From: CAZFOB01 sp964520325
GTDB taxonomy: Bacteria; Actinomycetota; JAICYB01
Length of the DNA: 64,000 bases
Assembly (NCBI GenBank): GCA_964520325.1
Contig: CAZFOB010000018.1
Location: 5,727 to 69,726 of the forward strand
Direction: 5' to 3'
A program made the position numbers and the translations under genes. The notes under the pieces are model-generated. The model saw only the letters and a program-made list of their open reading frames with translations, had not been told where the DNA came from and did not search any database. Positions within the stretch are counted from its first letter, which is position 1. The number at the start of each line of letters is the position of its first letter. Positions 32,855 to 41,940 of this stretch are shown here, piece by piece.

Positions 32855-34332
32855 TGCCTCGCATGCCGCGGGGAGGAGAACGAGTGCGGCGAAGGTTCAG
32901 TACATGCGCGGCGTTTCTTGCCGTTCTGATGCTCGTGGCCTCGGGCTGCGGGTCTCGCCTGTCCGAAGACGAGCGAGCGCAAGCCATCTCGGGACTCACC
33001 GGTTCCGGCGCTGCCGTCGCCGGCGACGGCGCGAGCACGACCGGCGGCAGCGATGCGTCCGGGACCACTGGTGCCGGCACGACGGGAGCCGGCGCAAGCT
33101 CCGCGCCGACCGGTGGCGGAACGCAAAGCGGACCGACGACCGACGGAGCAACGACCGGAAGCGCTCCGGTCGCCGGCGCCGTTTCGCCCGGCACGTGCGC
33201 CAAGGCCACCAAGCCGTCCGGTGTCGGGGTGACCGCGACCAAGCTCACCGTCGCGACGCTCGCCGACATCAGCGGCGTTCAGCCGGGACTCTTCCAGTCG
33301 GCGCACCAGGCTGTCCGAGCCGCATCGGCGTATATCAACAGCACAGGCGGCATCTGCGGACGCCAGATCGAGCCGCTCCTTCTCGACAGCAAGACCGACT
33401 CGGGTGGTAACCGCTCCGCGATGCTCGAAGCGTGCGCCAAGGCCTTCGCGGTCGCGGGATCGATGTCGGCGTTCGACGACGGCAGCGCCAAGCCCGGTCA
33501 GGATTGCGGCATCCCCGACATCACAGCTATCACCACCAACGCGCCGAAGTACAACGCCACCAACGTTTTCCCGGCGTACCCGAACGCCGGTCCGTCCATC
33601 TCGAATACCTCCGCCAAGTACATCGCCAAGACCTACCCTGACGTGATCAAGAAGGCCGCCATCATCTATCTGAACCAAGCTGTCACGAAGAACAACGCAA
33701 TCACGCGCAAGAAGGTGTGGGAGAAGACGGGCTACACGTTCGTCTACGAGGCCGAGGTGCAGGTGCTCGAGGCCAACTACACGCGCTTCGTCCAGGAGAT
33801 GCGCAGCCGTGGGGTGCAGTATGTGACGATGGTTGCCGACTTCCAGAACATCGTCCGGTTACAGAAGGCGATGAAGCAGCAGGGCTACGTCCCGAGGGTT
33901 CGCGACTGGGATTCCGTCGCATACGACCAGGACTTCCTCGCGGAAGCGGACGCCGTCGAAGGCTCGTTGGTCTTCTTGAACAACGGGATCTTTGAGGAGG
34001 CGTCTTCGAACCCCGAGATGAAGCTCTATACCGAGTGGCTGCAGAAAGCGGCACCAGGGGCGACGCCCGACTACTTCGGTCTGTACGCGTGGTCGGCGTA
34101 CCGTCTGTTCCAGAAGACCGCGACACAGATCGGTCCCGAGCTCTCGCGCCCGAAGTTCATGTCCGCGCTCAAGGCCACGAAGACATGGGACGCCAACGGT
34201 CTGCACGGTCCGCACCAGATCGGAGCGAAGCTTCCGACGACGTGCAACCTCTACGTCGAGGTGAAGGATGGCAAGTTCCAGCGCCTCGCTCCGGCGTCCA
34301 AGTTCGACTGCACCGGAACGTTGATCCGATGA
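32851..34332 (+). CDS. Lipoprotein substrate-binding protein, branched-chain (HAAT) ABC importer
   Basis: 493 residues. A lipoprotein signal ends in LVASGC with the lipidated C33. A Gly/Ser/Thr/Ala-rich linker of about 75 residues follows, long for the family. The LivJ-like domain then begins near VTATKLTVATLADISG and includes YINSTGGICGRQIEP, the usual early motif. It has additional Cys residues (for example GTCAK, EACAK, QDCGIPD, TTCNLY) that could form disulfides outside the cell. It would bind the substrate at the membrane surface and deliver it to the fused permease. The ligand could be an amino acid, amide, urea, aromatic acid or sterol-derived acid and cannot be read from sequence. Confidence 0.88.
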   Translation: MMPRMPRGGERVRRRFSTCAAFLAVLMLVASGCGSRLSEDERAQAISGLTGSGAAVAGDGASTTGGSDASGTTGAGTTGAGASSAPTGGGTQSGPTTDGATTGSAPVAGAVSPGTCAKATKPSGVGVTATKLTVATLADISGVQPGLFQSAHQAVRAASAYINSTGGICGRQIEPLLLDSKTDSGGNRSAMLEACAKAFAVAGSMSAFDDGSAKPGQDCGIPDITAITTNAPKYNATNVFPAYPNAGPSISNTSAKYIAKTYPDVIKKAAIIYLNQAVTKNNAITRKKVWEKTGYTFVYEAEVQVLEANYTRFVQEMRSRGVQYVTMVADFQNIVRLQKAMKQQGYVPRVRDWDSVAYDQDFLAEADAVEGSLVFLNNGIFEEASSNPEMKLYTEWLQKAAPGATPDYFGLYAWSAYRLFQKTATQIGPELSRPKFMSALKATKTWDANGLHGPHQIGAKLPTTCNLYVEVKDGKFQRLAPASKFDCTGTLIR

Positions 34333-34339
34333 GCGGCCG

Positions 34340-36253
34340 ATGACCGACTTCCTCGCGTTCACGATCATCGGCATCGTCACCGGTTCGATCTACGCCGTGG
34401 CTGCGAGCGGCCTGGTCCTCACCTACACGACCTCGGGCATCTTCAACTTTGCGCACGGCGGCATCGGGATGTTCATGGCGTTCACGTACTGGGAGATCCG
34501 CTTCAATCACAACTGGCCTGCTCCCATCGCGATCGTCGTCGTGGTCTTCGTGCTCGCGCCGCTGATGGGAGCGCTCATCGAACGGGTGCTGATGCGCAAC
34601 CTCTCCGGACGCGCAACGGGCACGTCGCTCGTCGTAACCATCGGCTTGATGGTCATGCTGATCGGGATCGCGCAAGGCATCTGGCAGCCGCAGTCCCGCC
34701 AGTTCCCCGAGTTCTTCGCCGGCAGCGGTTTCCGCCTCGCGGGGATCTTCGTGACCACTCACCAGGTGATCACGATGGTCGTCGCCGGCGTGGCCGCTGT
34801 GATCTTCTGGTACTTGCTCAACAAGACGCGCACCGGCACCGCGATGCGGGCTGTGGTGGACGACCGCGCTCTGGCCGCGCTCAACGGTGTCTCACCCGCG
34901 CGTGTGAGCATGATGGCGTGGGCGATGGGCGCATCGCTTGCGGCCGTGGCGGGCATCCTCATCGCGCCGATCCTGAACCTTCAGGTCTTTCAACTGACGT
35001 TGCTGGTCGTCGTCGCCTACGCGGCCGCCGTCGTCGGCAAGCTCACGAGCCTGCCCCGCACCTTCGCCGGCGGCATGATCCTCGGCCTGTTGACTGCCTA
35101 CCTCGAGTTCCGGTTCATCCATGCCGACAAGATCCCGGGACTGCGCGGTTCGGTGCCTACGATCATGCTGTTCGTCGCTCTTTTGCTGATGCCCGAGGAC
35201 CGTCTTCGCGTCGGACGTGCGGCCGGTGAGAAGGGCCCGCGGGTGCCGAACCTCGTCGAGTCGCTGCGCGGAGGGCTCATCCTCGTCGCTGTGGCGACGG
35301 CGGTGTCGTTCGTGCTGTCGGACGCCGATCTCGTCCGATTCGGACAGGGACTCGCGCTCGGTCTCATCATGCTCTCGCTGGTGGTCCTCACCGGCTACGG
35401 GGGCCAGACCTCGCTCGCGCAGATGACCTTCGTCGGCATGGGCGCGTTCGCGATGTCGCGCTTCGGGGCTGGTGGCAATCCACTCGGCTTGTTGATGGCG
35501 CCGCTGCTGGCTGCGCCGATCGGTGCACTTGTCGCCCTTCCCGCTCTGCGTCTGCAAGGCCTGTATCTCGCACTCGCCACGATGGCGTTCGCCGTGCTCG
35601 CGCAGGAGATGCTCTTCCCGCGCGGGTGGCTGTTCGGAAGCGGTACTCGCGAGGTTCCGAGGCTCGAGGTATTCGGGATCTCGTTCGCGGGCGAGCAGAT
35701 CTTCTTCGTGTTGCTGGCGGTGGTGTTCGCCGCGCTCGCGATCGGGGTGCTCATGCTCCGGCGCGGACGGTTCGGACGCCTCGTTTCCGCGATGCGCGAC
35801 AGTCCTGCGGCGTGCACGACACTTGGCGTGAATCTCACGACCACCAAGCTCGGTGTGTTCGCGCTGTCCGCCGCGATGGCGGGGCTCGCCGGTGCTTTTT
35901 ACGGGGGCTTGCGCGGGAGCGCGCAGACCAACGACTTCCTGATGTTCCAGAGCCTCCCCGTGCTCTTGATGGCGGTGATCGGCGGCATCACGACAGTCTC
36001 CGGTGCGCTCGTCGGCGGCTTGCTGCTCGGACTGCTCCAGACACAAGAGGCAACCGGCGCTCTTGGTGGACTCGTTTTTCTGTTTACCGGAGGGGCCGCT
36101 GTCAGCCTCGGACGCAACCCGCATGGCGTCGCGTTCTTCCTGTCGGAGCGTTTCGAAGCGATCCGCACCCGACTCTCGGGACGCTCACAACAAACCCGAT
36201 TCAAGGCCGAGCCCGACGTCGAGGACACCCCCGTTGCCACTGCTGCACGCTGA
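34340..36253 (+). CDS. Fused LivH-LivM ABC permease
   Basis: 637 residues, about the sum of LivH and LivM. The N-terminal half has the LivH signature (GSIYAVAASGLVLTY, then GIFNFAHGGIGMF) and the C-terminal half the LivM signature (GYGGQTSLAQMTFVGMGAF, LATMAFAVLAQ). Many hydrophobic segments are present. The junction lies around the charged stretch EDRLRVGRAAGEKGPR near residue 290. Both halves of the channel are thus one polypeptide, which occurs in some actinobacterial systems but is less common than separate genes. It is in operon with both ATPase genes; the next gene overlaps its 3' end by 20 bp. Confidence 0.92.
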   Translation: MTDFLAFTIIGIVTGSIYAVAASGLVLTYTTSGIFNFAHGGIGMFMAFTYWEIRFNHNWPAPIAIVVVVFVLAPLMGALIERVLMRNLSGRATGTSLVVTIGLMVMLIGIAQGIWQPQSRQFPEFFAGSGFRLAGIFVTTHQVITMVVAGVAAVIFWYLLNKTRTGTAMRAVVDDRALAALNGVSPARVSMMAWAMGASLAAVAGILIAPILNLQVFQLTLLVVVAYAAAVVGKLTSLPRTFAGGMILGLLTAYLEFRFIHADKIPGLRGSVPTIMLFVALLLMPEDRLRVGRAAGEKGPRVPNLVESLRGGLILVAVATAVSFVLSDADLVRFGQGLALGLIMLSLVVLTGYGGQTSLAQMTFVGMGAFAMSRFGAGGNPLGLLMAPLLAAPIGALVALPALRLQGLYLALATMAFAVLAQEMLFPRGWLFGSGTREVPRLEVFGISFAGEQIFFVLLAVVFAALAIGVLMLRRGRFGRLVSAMRDSPAACTTLGVNLTTTKLGVFALSAAMAGLAGAFYGGLRGSAQTNDFLMFQSLPVLLMAVIGGITTVSGALVGGLLLGLLQTQEATGALGGLVFLFTGGAAVSLGRNPHGVAFFLSERFEAIRTRLSGRSQQTRFKAEPDVEDTPVATAAR

Positions 36254-36968
36254 GACGATCAACGTCACCTTCGGCGGCCACCGTGCGCTGATCGACGTCA
36301 CCATCGACGCCAACGCCGGCGAGGTGACCGGACTCATCGGACCCAACGGTGCCGGCAAGACGACGTGTTTCAACGTGCTGTCCGGCTTGCAACCACCGGA
36401 CAGCGGCCGTGTGAGCTTCGACGACCAGGAGATCAGCGACGTGCCGGCGTTCAAGCGCGGACGCCTCGGCATGGCGCGCACCTTCCAACGCATCGAGGTC
36501 TTCGGTTCGCTCACCGTCTTCGAGAACGTGCTCGTGGCCGCGGAGATCCGTCGTCGCTGGACGCGCGGCAACAAGGAGGAGCGGGATGCGCGCGACGAAG
36601 CCGACGAGATCGTCGACCTCGTCGGCTTGCGCAAGGTGGCCGACCGGCGGGTCGATTCGATCCCAACCGGCCTCGCCCGCCTGACCGAGCTCGCTCGCGG
36701 GCTGGCGACACGTCCCCGCCTTGTGCTGCTGGACGAGCCGTCGTCCGGACTCGACGACGACGAGTCGGACGCCTTCGGTGAGCTCCTCATCGAGCTCGCC
36801 AAGCGCGGACTCGCGATCCTTCTCGTCGAGCACGACATCGACCTCGTCATGCAGGTGTGCGACCGGATCCACGTCCTCGAGTTCGGACAGATCATCGCGT
36901 CGGGCACCGCGAAAGAAGTGCGTAACGACTCGCGTGTGCAGAAGGCCTATCTCGGGACGGAAGCCTGA
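36234..36968 (+). CDS. ABC transporter ATP-binding protein, LivG-like
   Basis: 244 residues from TTG at 36234 (MPLLHAETINVTFGG). No ATG or GTG is available nearer to the conserved first strand, and this start gives a 20-bp overlap with the permease gene. Walker A is GPNGAGKT at 36-43. The signature region reads IPTGLARLTELARGL, the looser LivG form, and Walker B is LVLLDEPSSGLD. The long GMARTFQRIEVFGSLTVFEN Q-loop is typical of LivG. It hydrolyses ATP on the cytoplasmic face to drive the importer. Confidence 0.9.
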   Translation: MPLLHAETINVTFGGHRALIDVTIDANAGEVTGLIGPNGAGKTTCFNVLSGLQPPDSGRVSFDDQEISDVPAFKRGRLGMARTFQRIEVFGSLTVFENVLVAAEIRRRWTRGNKEERDARDEADEIVDLVGLRKVADRRVDSIPTGLARLTELARGLATRPRLVLLDEPSSGLDDDESDAFGELLIELAKRGLAILLVEHDIDLVMQVCDRIHVLEFGQIIASGTAKEVRNDSRVQKAYLGTEA

Positions 36969-37699
36969 TGGCGGTTTCGAGCTCCCCAGGGAGCGTACCC
37001 GTGCTCGAGCTCATGGGCGTGCATGCCGGCTACGGCGGGATCGAGGTGCTCCATGGCGTCGACCTGTTGGTGCCGCCGCGTTCGGTGGTGGCTCTGCTCG
37101 GCCCCAACGGAGCCGGCAAGTCGACGACGCTTCGCGTCGCCGCCAGCCAGCACAAGCCGACGCGGGGGTGTGTCCACGTGATGGGCCGCCACGTGAATGG
37201 GGCAGACCCCGACGCGCTGTCGCGCGCCGGTGTCTGCACTATCCCGGAAGGCCGCGGCGTCTTCGCCAACCTCACGATCGAAGAGAACTTGCAGATGATG
37301 ACGTACTCGGGCGTTTCTTTCGACCAGGTCCGCAGCCGCGCGTTCGAGCGCTTCCCTCGGCTCGAGGAGCGCCGCACGCAGATCTCCGGGACCTTGTCCG
37401 GGGGTGAACAGCAGATGCTCGCGATGGCTCGCGCGCTGGTCACCGACCCGGCACTGCTGCTGCTCGACGAGATCTCCATGGGGCTCGCGCCGCTCATCGT
37501 GGCCGAGCTGTACGAGAGCGTGAAACGGATCGCCGCCGAAGGCGTCGCCATCTTGCTCACCGAGCAGTACGCTCAGACGGCACTACAGGTGGCCGATTAT
37601 GCAGTAATCATGACGCAGGGAAAGGTTCGTTCGATGGGTGAGCCGGCCGACATCGCGGCCGAGCTTTCCGGCATCTATCTGGGAGCACCGTCCAAATGA
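36968..37699 (+). CDS. ABC transporter ATP-binding protein, LivF-like
   Basis: 243 residues; its ATG shares bases with the LivG stop (TGATG). Walker A is GPNGAGKST near 43-51, the signature LSGGEQQML, and Walker B LLLLDEISMGLAP, all canonical for LivF. VCTIPEGRGVFANLTIEENL is the usual LivF Q-loop region. It is the second ATPase of the heterodimer. Its stop overlaps the ATG of the exported protein downstream, so the unknown genes that follow belong to the same transcript. Confidence 0.92.
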   Translation: MAVSSSPGSVPVLELMGVHAGYGGIEVLHGVDLLVPPRSVVALLGPNGAGKSTTLRVAASQHKPTRGCVHVMGRHVNGADPDALSRAGVCTIPEGRGVFANLTIEENLQMMTYSGVSFDQVRSRAFERFPRLEERRTQISGTLSGGEQQMLAMARALVTDPALLLLDEISMGLAPLIVAELYESVKRIAAEGVAILLTEQYAQTALQVADYAVIMTQGKVRSMGEPADIAAELSGIYLGAPSK

Positions 37700-39066
37700 G
37701 TCGCAAGCTTTTGCGGGTGGGTCTGGTCATCGCCTTATGGGCGCCCATATTCGTTGGGGCCGCCGGTGTCGCCCGGAGCCTCGGAGCCGAGGACTTCTCC
37801 GGCTTCGACATGGGTGCGAAGTCGACGGCCGTCCAGTTCGTCTTCAACTCGCCGAGCCTCGGTGTGCCCGCGAAACCGACCGGCGAGCTCAACTTCGCCT
37901 TCAGCGAAGCCACGCTCCAGTCCGGCCCGGCCGCGTACGGACTCGGGAGCATCGTGTGGCCCGGGCAGGTCGTTGCTGCCCTGCCGCCGTTCCTCCAGAA
38001 GACGATCGAGACGGAGGCCGGACAGGAGTTCTTCCCGGCCGACGTACCGCCCTACCCGATCCGGGCCGAGTCGTTCCATCCGCAAGGGCCGGCGACGTCT
38101 TCGCTCGACGCCGGTTCGATGCACATGCGGTCGTCCGCCAAAGAGAAGAGCGCCGAGGGCATCTCGTACCTCAACACATTCACGCTGCCGTTCGTCGGGA
38201 GCATGGGCAATATGTCGTCGTCCTCGCAGGACGGCTTCGATCCCGACGGTGCCGTCGCGATGACCGAGGCGTCGGCGTCCGACATCTCGCTGTTGTCGGG
38301 CCTGATCAAGATCGACTCGGTGGTCACGCGCGCGACTGCGCGTAGTAACGGCGAGAAGGCAAGCGTGGCCGGTACGACAACAGTCACGGGGGCCGAGGTG
38401 TCGGGGATGAAGGTCGTCATCGACAACACCGGCGTGCACGTCGCCGACCAGTCGATGAGCTCTGCGTCGCAGCAGCAAGCGCTGAACCAGGTACTCAAGC
38501 AGGCCGGCGTCACGATCGAGCTCGCGCCGCCCGTCGACACCAAGTCCGGGCCGAAAGCGTCCCGTGCGCTCAATGGGCTGCTGGTACGCATCGAGGTCGA
38601 CACGCTCGAGCCGCTCATCGCTGCTCTTCCGGCAGAGCTGCAGAGTGAGATCCGCGGACAGTTCACGCTCGACCAAGCCGTCGCGATCCAGATCGCCCCG
38701 GCTGTAGTGAGTGCCGGGGCGGCTCGCGCGATCGCATTCGAGCCGCCGATCGATGTGCCGCCGGTCATCGACGGATCCGGCGGGTCGGGCGGTTCGGACG
38801 CCGGGTCGCTTGGAGCCGAGACGCCCGTAGGCGACGCCGGCGGCGATGTCGGGTCGTCCGGTGACGGTGTTGCTGTCGGCGCCGAGGGTTCAGGGACTCC
38901 GGTCGCGTTCGCACCGCTACGGACGAGCTTCTCAGGCGTGCCGCTGTGGCTCTTCTTCGGGCTGACGCTTCTGGCGTTCGCCTCGTCGCGTCCCTTGACG
39001 ATGGTTGCCGATCGGATCCTGGCCGCGGGCGCAGGTTCGGCGCGTTGTCCGTATGAGAGAAGCTGA
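37696..39066 (+). CDS. Exported protein of unknown function, C-terminal membrane anchor
   Basis: 456 residues with an N-terminal signal (RVGLVIALWAPIFVGAAGVA), a beta-rich body of about 330 residues, a Gly/Ser/Asp-rich linker (about 355-400), and a C-terminal hydrophobic helix (VPLWLFFGLTLLAFASS) followed by a short basic end. This is the plan of a surface protein tethered to the membrane. I do not recognise the family. Its start overlaps the LivF stop, so it is probably linked to the ABC importer, perhaps as an accessory envelope component (inference). Scattered AGAEVSG-type strands and several Met residues are the only compositional marks. Confidence 0.75.
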   Translation: MSRKLLRVGLVIALWAPIFVGAAGVARSLGAEDFSGFDMGAKSTAVQFVFNSPSLGVPAKPTGELNFAFSEATLQSGPAAYGLGSIVWPGQVVAALPPFLQKTIETEAGQEFFPADVPPYPIRAESFHPQGPATSSLDAGSMHMRSSAKEKSAEGISYLNTFTLPFVGSMGNMSSSSQDGFDPDGAVAMTEASASDISLLSGLIKIDSVVTRATARSNGEKASVAGTTTVTGAEVSGMKVVIDNTGVHVADQSMSSASQQQALNQVLKQAGVTIELAPPVDTKSGPKASRALNGLLVRIEVDTLEPLIAALPAELQSEIRGQFTLDQAVAIQIAPAVVSAGAARAIAFEPPIDVPPVIDGSGGSGGSDAGSLGAETPVGDAGGDVGSSGDGVAVGAEGSGTPVAFAPLRTSFSGVPLWLFFGLTLLAFASSRPLTMVADRILAAGAGSARCPYERS

Positions 39067-39070
39067 TCCG

Positions 39071-39673
39071 ATGGCCCGTCCAAGCAAGGACAGAGTGGTG
39101 ACGAAGCTCGACCAGGCCGACTCTGACGGCCGGCTCGATACCGCCGGCCGGCTCGACCGCCTCAGCGAGGCCGTCTCGAAGATGCGCGGTGGACGACGCA
39201 TCGACACCGATCGCGCGCAGCTCATCGCCGGCGGGACGCTGGCCGTGACCGGTCTGATCGCGATCCTCATCGGCTGGTACGGAGCCGCGAACACCGGCTT
39301 GGCCTTCGAGCAGACGCCGTACCTCATCTCCGGCGGACTGCTCGGCGTCGCGTTGTGCTTTCTCGGTGGTTTCGTCTACTTCGCGTACTGGGTGACGCGG
39401 CTCGTCCGCGAAGCACGCACGCATTCCGAGCGCGCCGCCGACTTGCTCGACCAGATCGCGGTAACGCTGAGCAGCAACGGACACGCCCGGAGCGCCGGAC
39501 GTCCGCGCGCGATCGCCGGCGGAGCCGCCGCATCCTTCGTCGCGACCAAGGGAGGAACGTTCTTTCACCGCGGCGACTGCGCAGCAGTCGCCGGGCGAAA
39601 GAACCTCCGCAAGGTGACGTCCGATGCGGCAGGGCTATCGCCCTGCCGCATCTGCAACCCCCTCGAACCGTAG
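39071..39673 (+). CDS. Two-helix membrane protein with C-terminal Ada-type Cys/His motif
   Basis: 200 residues from the ATG at 39071, 4 bp after the preceding gene. An N-terminal charged helix (VVTKLDQADSDGRLDTAGRL) is followed by two membrane helices (LIAGGTLAVTGLIAILIGWY and YLISGGLLGVALCFLGGFVY). A cytoplasmic helix follows, then a tail with FFHRGDCAAV and, about 27 residues later, GLSPCRICNP. That H...C...PCxxC arrangement matches the small zinc-binding motif of Ada-type methyl-acceptor and related domains. It may sense metals or alkylation, or be purely structural. It is the last gene of the importer operon. Confidence 0.72.
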   Translation: MARPSKDRVVTKLDQADSDGRLDTAGRLDRLSEAVSKMRGGRRIDTDRAQLIAGGTLAVTGLIAILIGWYGAANTGLAFEQTPYLISGGLLGVALCFLGGFVYFAYWVTRLVREARTHSERAADLLDQIAVTLSSNGHARSAGRPRAIAGGAAASFVATKGGTFFHRGDCAAVAGRKNLRKVTSDAAGLSPCRICNPLEP

Positions 39674-39710
39674 CCTTCTGCGGAGTCGGCTTCCCATGCT
39701 CTGATGCGCG

Positions 39711-39733
39711 CCCTTCCCCTTTCTTGGGGAGGG
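39711..39733. terminator. Hairpin between convergent genes (probable bidirectional terminator)
   Basis: CCCTTCCCC and GGGGAGGG pair with one bulged base around a 6-base loop, in the 118-bp gap between the importer operon and the convergent alcohol dehydrogenase. A weak T content follows on the plus strand. Position and symmetry support a terminator for both directions, though no long U-tract is present. Confidence 0.4.
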
Positions 39734-39791
39734 TCTATGAACGCGGCGATCGCCCGCATCGCCCGCATCACAGCTAAGCCGAAGAGCCGAC

Positions 39792-40862
39792 CTAGAAGCT
39801 GATCACCGAGCGGATAACTTCGCCTCGCTCCATGGCTTCGAACGCCGTCGGGACGTCCTCGAGCGCGATGTGCTTGGAGATCAGGCCCTCGAGGTCGAGT
39901 TCGCCTTTCTGCCAGTACTGCAGGAAGCGCAGATAGTCCTTCTCGACATTCGACGATCCGTAGACGCAGCCGAGGATCTTCGGCTCCTTCAAGAGGAACT
40001 CGAGTGGCGAGAACTGAACCTGGTCCTCGGCGCGTCCGACACCGACAACAACCGTCGTGCCACCCTTGCGTGTCGCGTCGAACGCTGCGCGGATGGTCGA
40101 AGACAGACCGATGACCTCGAACGCGTAGTCGAACCCTTCACCGCCGGTGAGCTCGGCCTTCAGCGCATCCAAACCTTCTGGCGTGCACGCATGTGTCGCG
40201 CCGAAGCGCTTGCCGTCCTCAGCCTTGTTCTCGAAGCGGTCCATCGCGACGACTGCCGACGCACCGGCGATCTTCGCGCCTTGAAGCACGTTCATCCCGA
40301 CGCCGCCGCAACCGATGACCAACACCGTCGACCCCTTCTCGACCTTCGCGGTGTTGAGCACAGCACCGACACCGGTGGTCACACCACATCCCACGAGCGA
40401 GGCGACATCCATCGGGATGTCCGAGGGGATCTTGATCGCGGCCGAGGTGTGAACGACGGCCTCTTCGCAGAACGTACCGGTGCCGGCCATGGGGAACGCC
40501 ATGCCGCCGTCGAGTCCGGCCGGGACGATGCCGACCGCGTAGCCGTTGCCGCACAGCCAGGTCTCGCCGCGCTTGCAGAACGTGCACTCGCCGCAGAACG
40601 GAACCCAGTTGAAGATGACGTGGTCGCCGACGGCCTTGTCGGTGACGCCTTCGCCCACTGCGGTGATCTCGCCGGCACCCTCGTGACCGAGCAACGCCGG
40701 GAACATCCACGGGATCGTCCCGTTCTGTACCGACAGGTCCGAATGGCAGACGCCGGCGGCGACCGTCTTCACCTTCACTTGATTGGGACCGGGCTCACCG
40801 ATGGTGACATCGACGATCTCGATGGGTGCGTTGAGCTCTCGGACGATCACTGCTTTCGGCAT
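39792..40862 (-). CDS. Zinc-dependent alcohol dehydrogenase (class III-like, mycothiol/formaldehyde type)
   Basis: 356 residues from the ATG at 40860-40862 with GGAGGAC upstream. The catalytic zinc site is C38-H39 (GVCHSD) with H60-E61 (GHEGAGE) and a third ligand near GCGVTTG. The structural zinc loop CGECTFCKRGETWLC has four Cys. The Rossmann motif is IGCGGVGMN. Similarity to class III/MscR-like enzymes suggests NAD-dependent oxidation of alcohols or of a thiol-formaldehyde adduct; the substrate is open. It lies 57 bp downstream of the sigma-factor gene on the same strand, separated by a GC-rich hairpin. Confidence 0.9.
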   Translation of the reverse strand: MPKAVIVRELNAPIEIVDVTIGEPGPNQVKVKTVAAGVCHSDLSVQNGTIPWMFPALLGHEGAGEITAVGEGVTDKAVGDHVIFNWVPFCGECTFCKRGETWLCGNGYAVGIVPAGLDGGMAFPMAGTGTFCEEAVVHTSAAIKIPSDIPMDVASLVGCGVTTGVGAVLNTAKVEKGSTVLVIGCGGVGMNVLQGAKIAGASAVVAMDRFENKAEDGKRFGATHACTPEGLDALKAELTGGEGFDYAFEVIGLSSTIRAAFDATRKGGTTVVVGVGRAEDQVQFSPLEFLLKEPKILGCVYGSSNVEKDYLRFLQYWQKGELDLEGLISKHIALEDVPTAFEAMERGEVIRSVISF

Positions 40863-40885
40863 CTCTAGTCCTCCCTGGGTCGAGT

Positions 40886-40905
40886 GAGGCCCGGGTTCGG
40901 GCCTC
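40886..40905 (-). terminator. GC-rich hairpin downstream of the sigma factor gene
   Basis: GAGGCCCG and CGGGCCTC form an 8-bp stem with a 4-base loop, 15 bp after the sigma gene stop and 24 bp before the alcohol dehydrogenase start. There is no T-run on either strand, so it is either a tail-less actinobacterial terminator or a processing/attenuation structure. Confidence 0.45.
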
Positions 40906-40919
40906 CTCAAACAGGGAGC

Positions 40920-41798
40920 TTAAACGGCTTCGAGCAGTCCTTGCAGCTCGTCTCGCTCGGCGAGGCGATCGAGGGCGAGCTTCTCGAGCCGCCGGACGCG
41001 GTCCCGGGTCGAACCGAGCTCGTCGGCGACCTCTTGAAGCGTGCGAGGCGGATCGCCCTGCATCCCGAAGCGCAGGACGATGACCTCGCGCTCCTCGACG
41101 GGGAGCTCGCCTACTGCGCGACGCAGGCTGTTGCGCTGCTCGGCCTCGTACACCTCGGCCGAGGTCTCGTCGGAGATCCCGGCGACGAGGTCTCCGAGCG
41201 AGGTGTCGCCTTCGTCGCCGATGGGGGCGTCCAGCGAGGTGACGGCGCGGGCCGCTTCGCGGACCTGCTTGAGCTCGCGGATGGTGACCTTAGCGCCTTC
41301 GGCGACTTCCTCGTCGGTCGGTTCGCGACCGAGCGTGATCGCAAGCTGACGCTCGGCGGTCTCGATCTTGCGCTCGCGGTCGAGGAGGTGCGCCGGGAGG
41401 CGGATGGTGCGCGAGTGGTTGTGGATCGCGCGTCCGATGGCCTGCCGGATCCACCAGGTGCCGTACGTCGAGAACTTGAATCCCCGACGCCAATCGAACT
41501 TCTCCACGCCGCGGATCAGGCCGAGCATGCCTTCCTGGATCAGGTCGAGGAAGGACAGGCCGCGTCCCTGGTAGCGCTTGGCGATGGAGACCACGAGGCG
41601 CAGGTTCGACCGGATCATCTGGTCGCGCGCTTGGAGGTCGCCCTTCTCGATGCGCTTGGCGAGTTTGATCTCTTCGTCGGCGGTGAGCAGGGGATAGCGG
41701 CCGATCTCGTTCAAGAACAGGCGAACGAGGTCGGTGTATTCGCCGTCTCCCGCGCTCTCGCTGCGGGGACGCTTCTCGAGGTTGGTGAACTGTTCCAT
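40920..41798 (-). CDS. RNA polymerase sigma-70 factor, primary-like (SigA/SigB group)
   Basis: 292 residues with AGGAGAT before the ATG. Region 1.2 is LVRLFLNEIGRYPLLTADEE. Region 2 includes NLRLVVSIAKRYQGRGLSFL and DLIQEGMLGLIRGVEKFDWR, with the -10 recognition helix FKFSTYGTWWIRQAIGRAI. Region 3 begins RTIRLPAHLLD, and region 4.2 is RTLQEVADELGSTRDRVRRL. It lacks region 1.1 and the non-conserved insert, so it is a group 2 (alternative, housekeeping-like) sigma rather than a full-length RpoD. YGTWWIRQ shows Gly where primary sigmas usually have Ala. It is divergent from the OpuC operon. Confidence 0.93.
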   Translation of the reverse strand: MEQFTNLEKRPRSESAGDGEYTDLVRLFLNEIGRYPLLTADEEIKLAKRIEKGDLQARDQMIRSNLRLVVSIAKRYQGRGLSFLDLIQEGMLGLIRGVEKFDWRRGFKFSTYGTWWIRQAIGRAIHNHSRTIRLPAHLLDRERKIETAERQLAITLGREPTDEEVAEGAKVTIRELKQVREAARAVTSLDAPIGDEGDTSLGDLVAGISDETSAEVYEAEQRNSLRRAVGELPVEEREVIVLRFGMQGDPPRTLQEVADELGSTRDRVRRLEKLALDRLAERDELQGLLEAV

Positions 41799-41940
41799 AG
41801 GTATCTCCTGGGTGTGCTGTAGCCCTGTTCACGACTCCGCAAACCGGCTGGCTCTTGGTTAACGCACGAGTGCTTGAGAAAGTTCCCCTATCTGCCCGGA
41901 GGCCCGGGGCTGTGACCTGCACGTTCGCTAGTCTTCGAGC

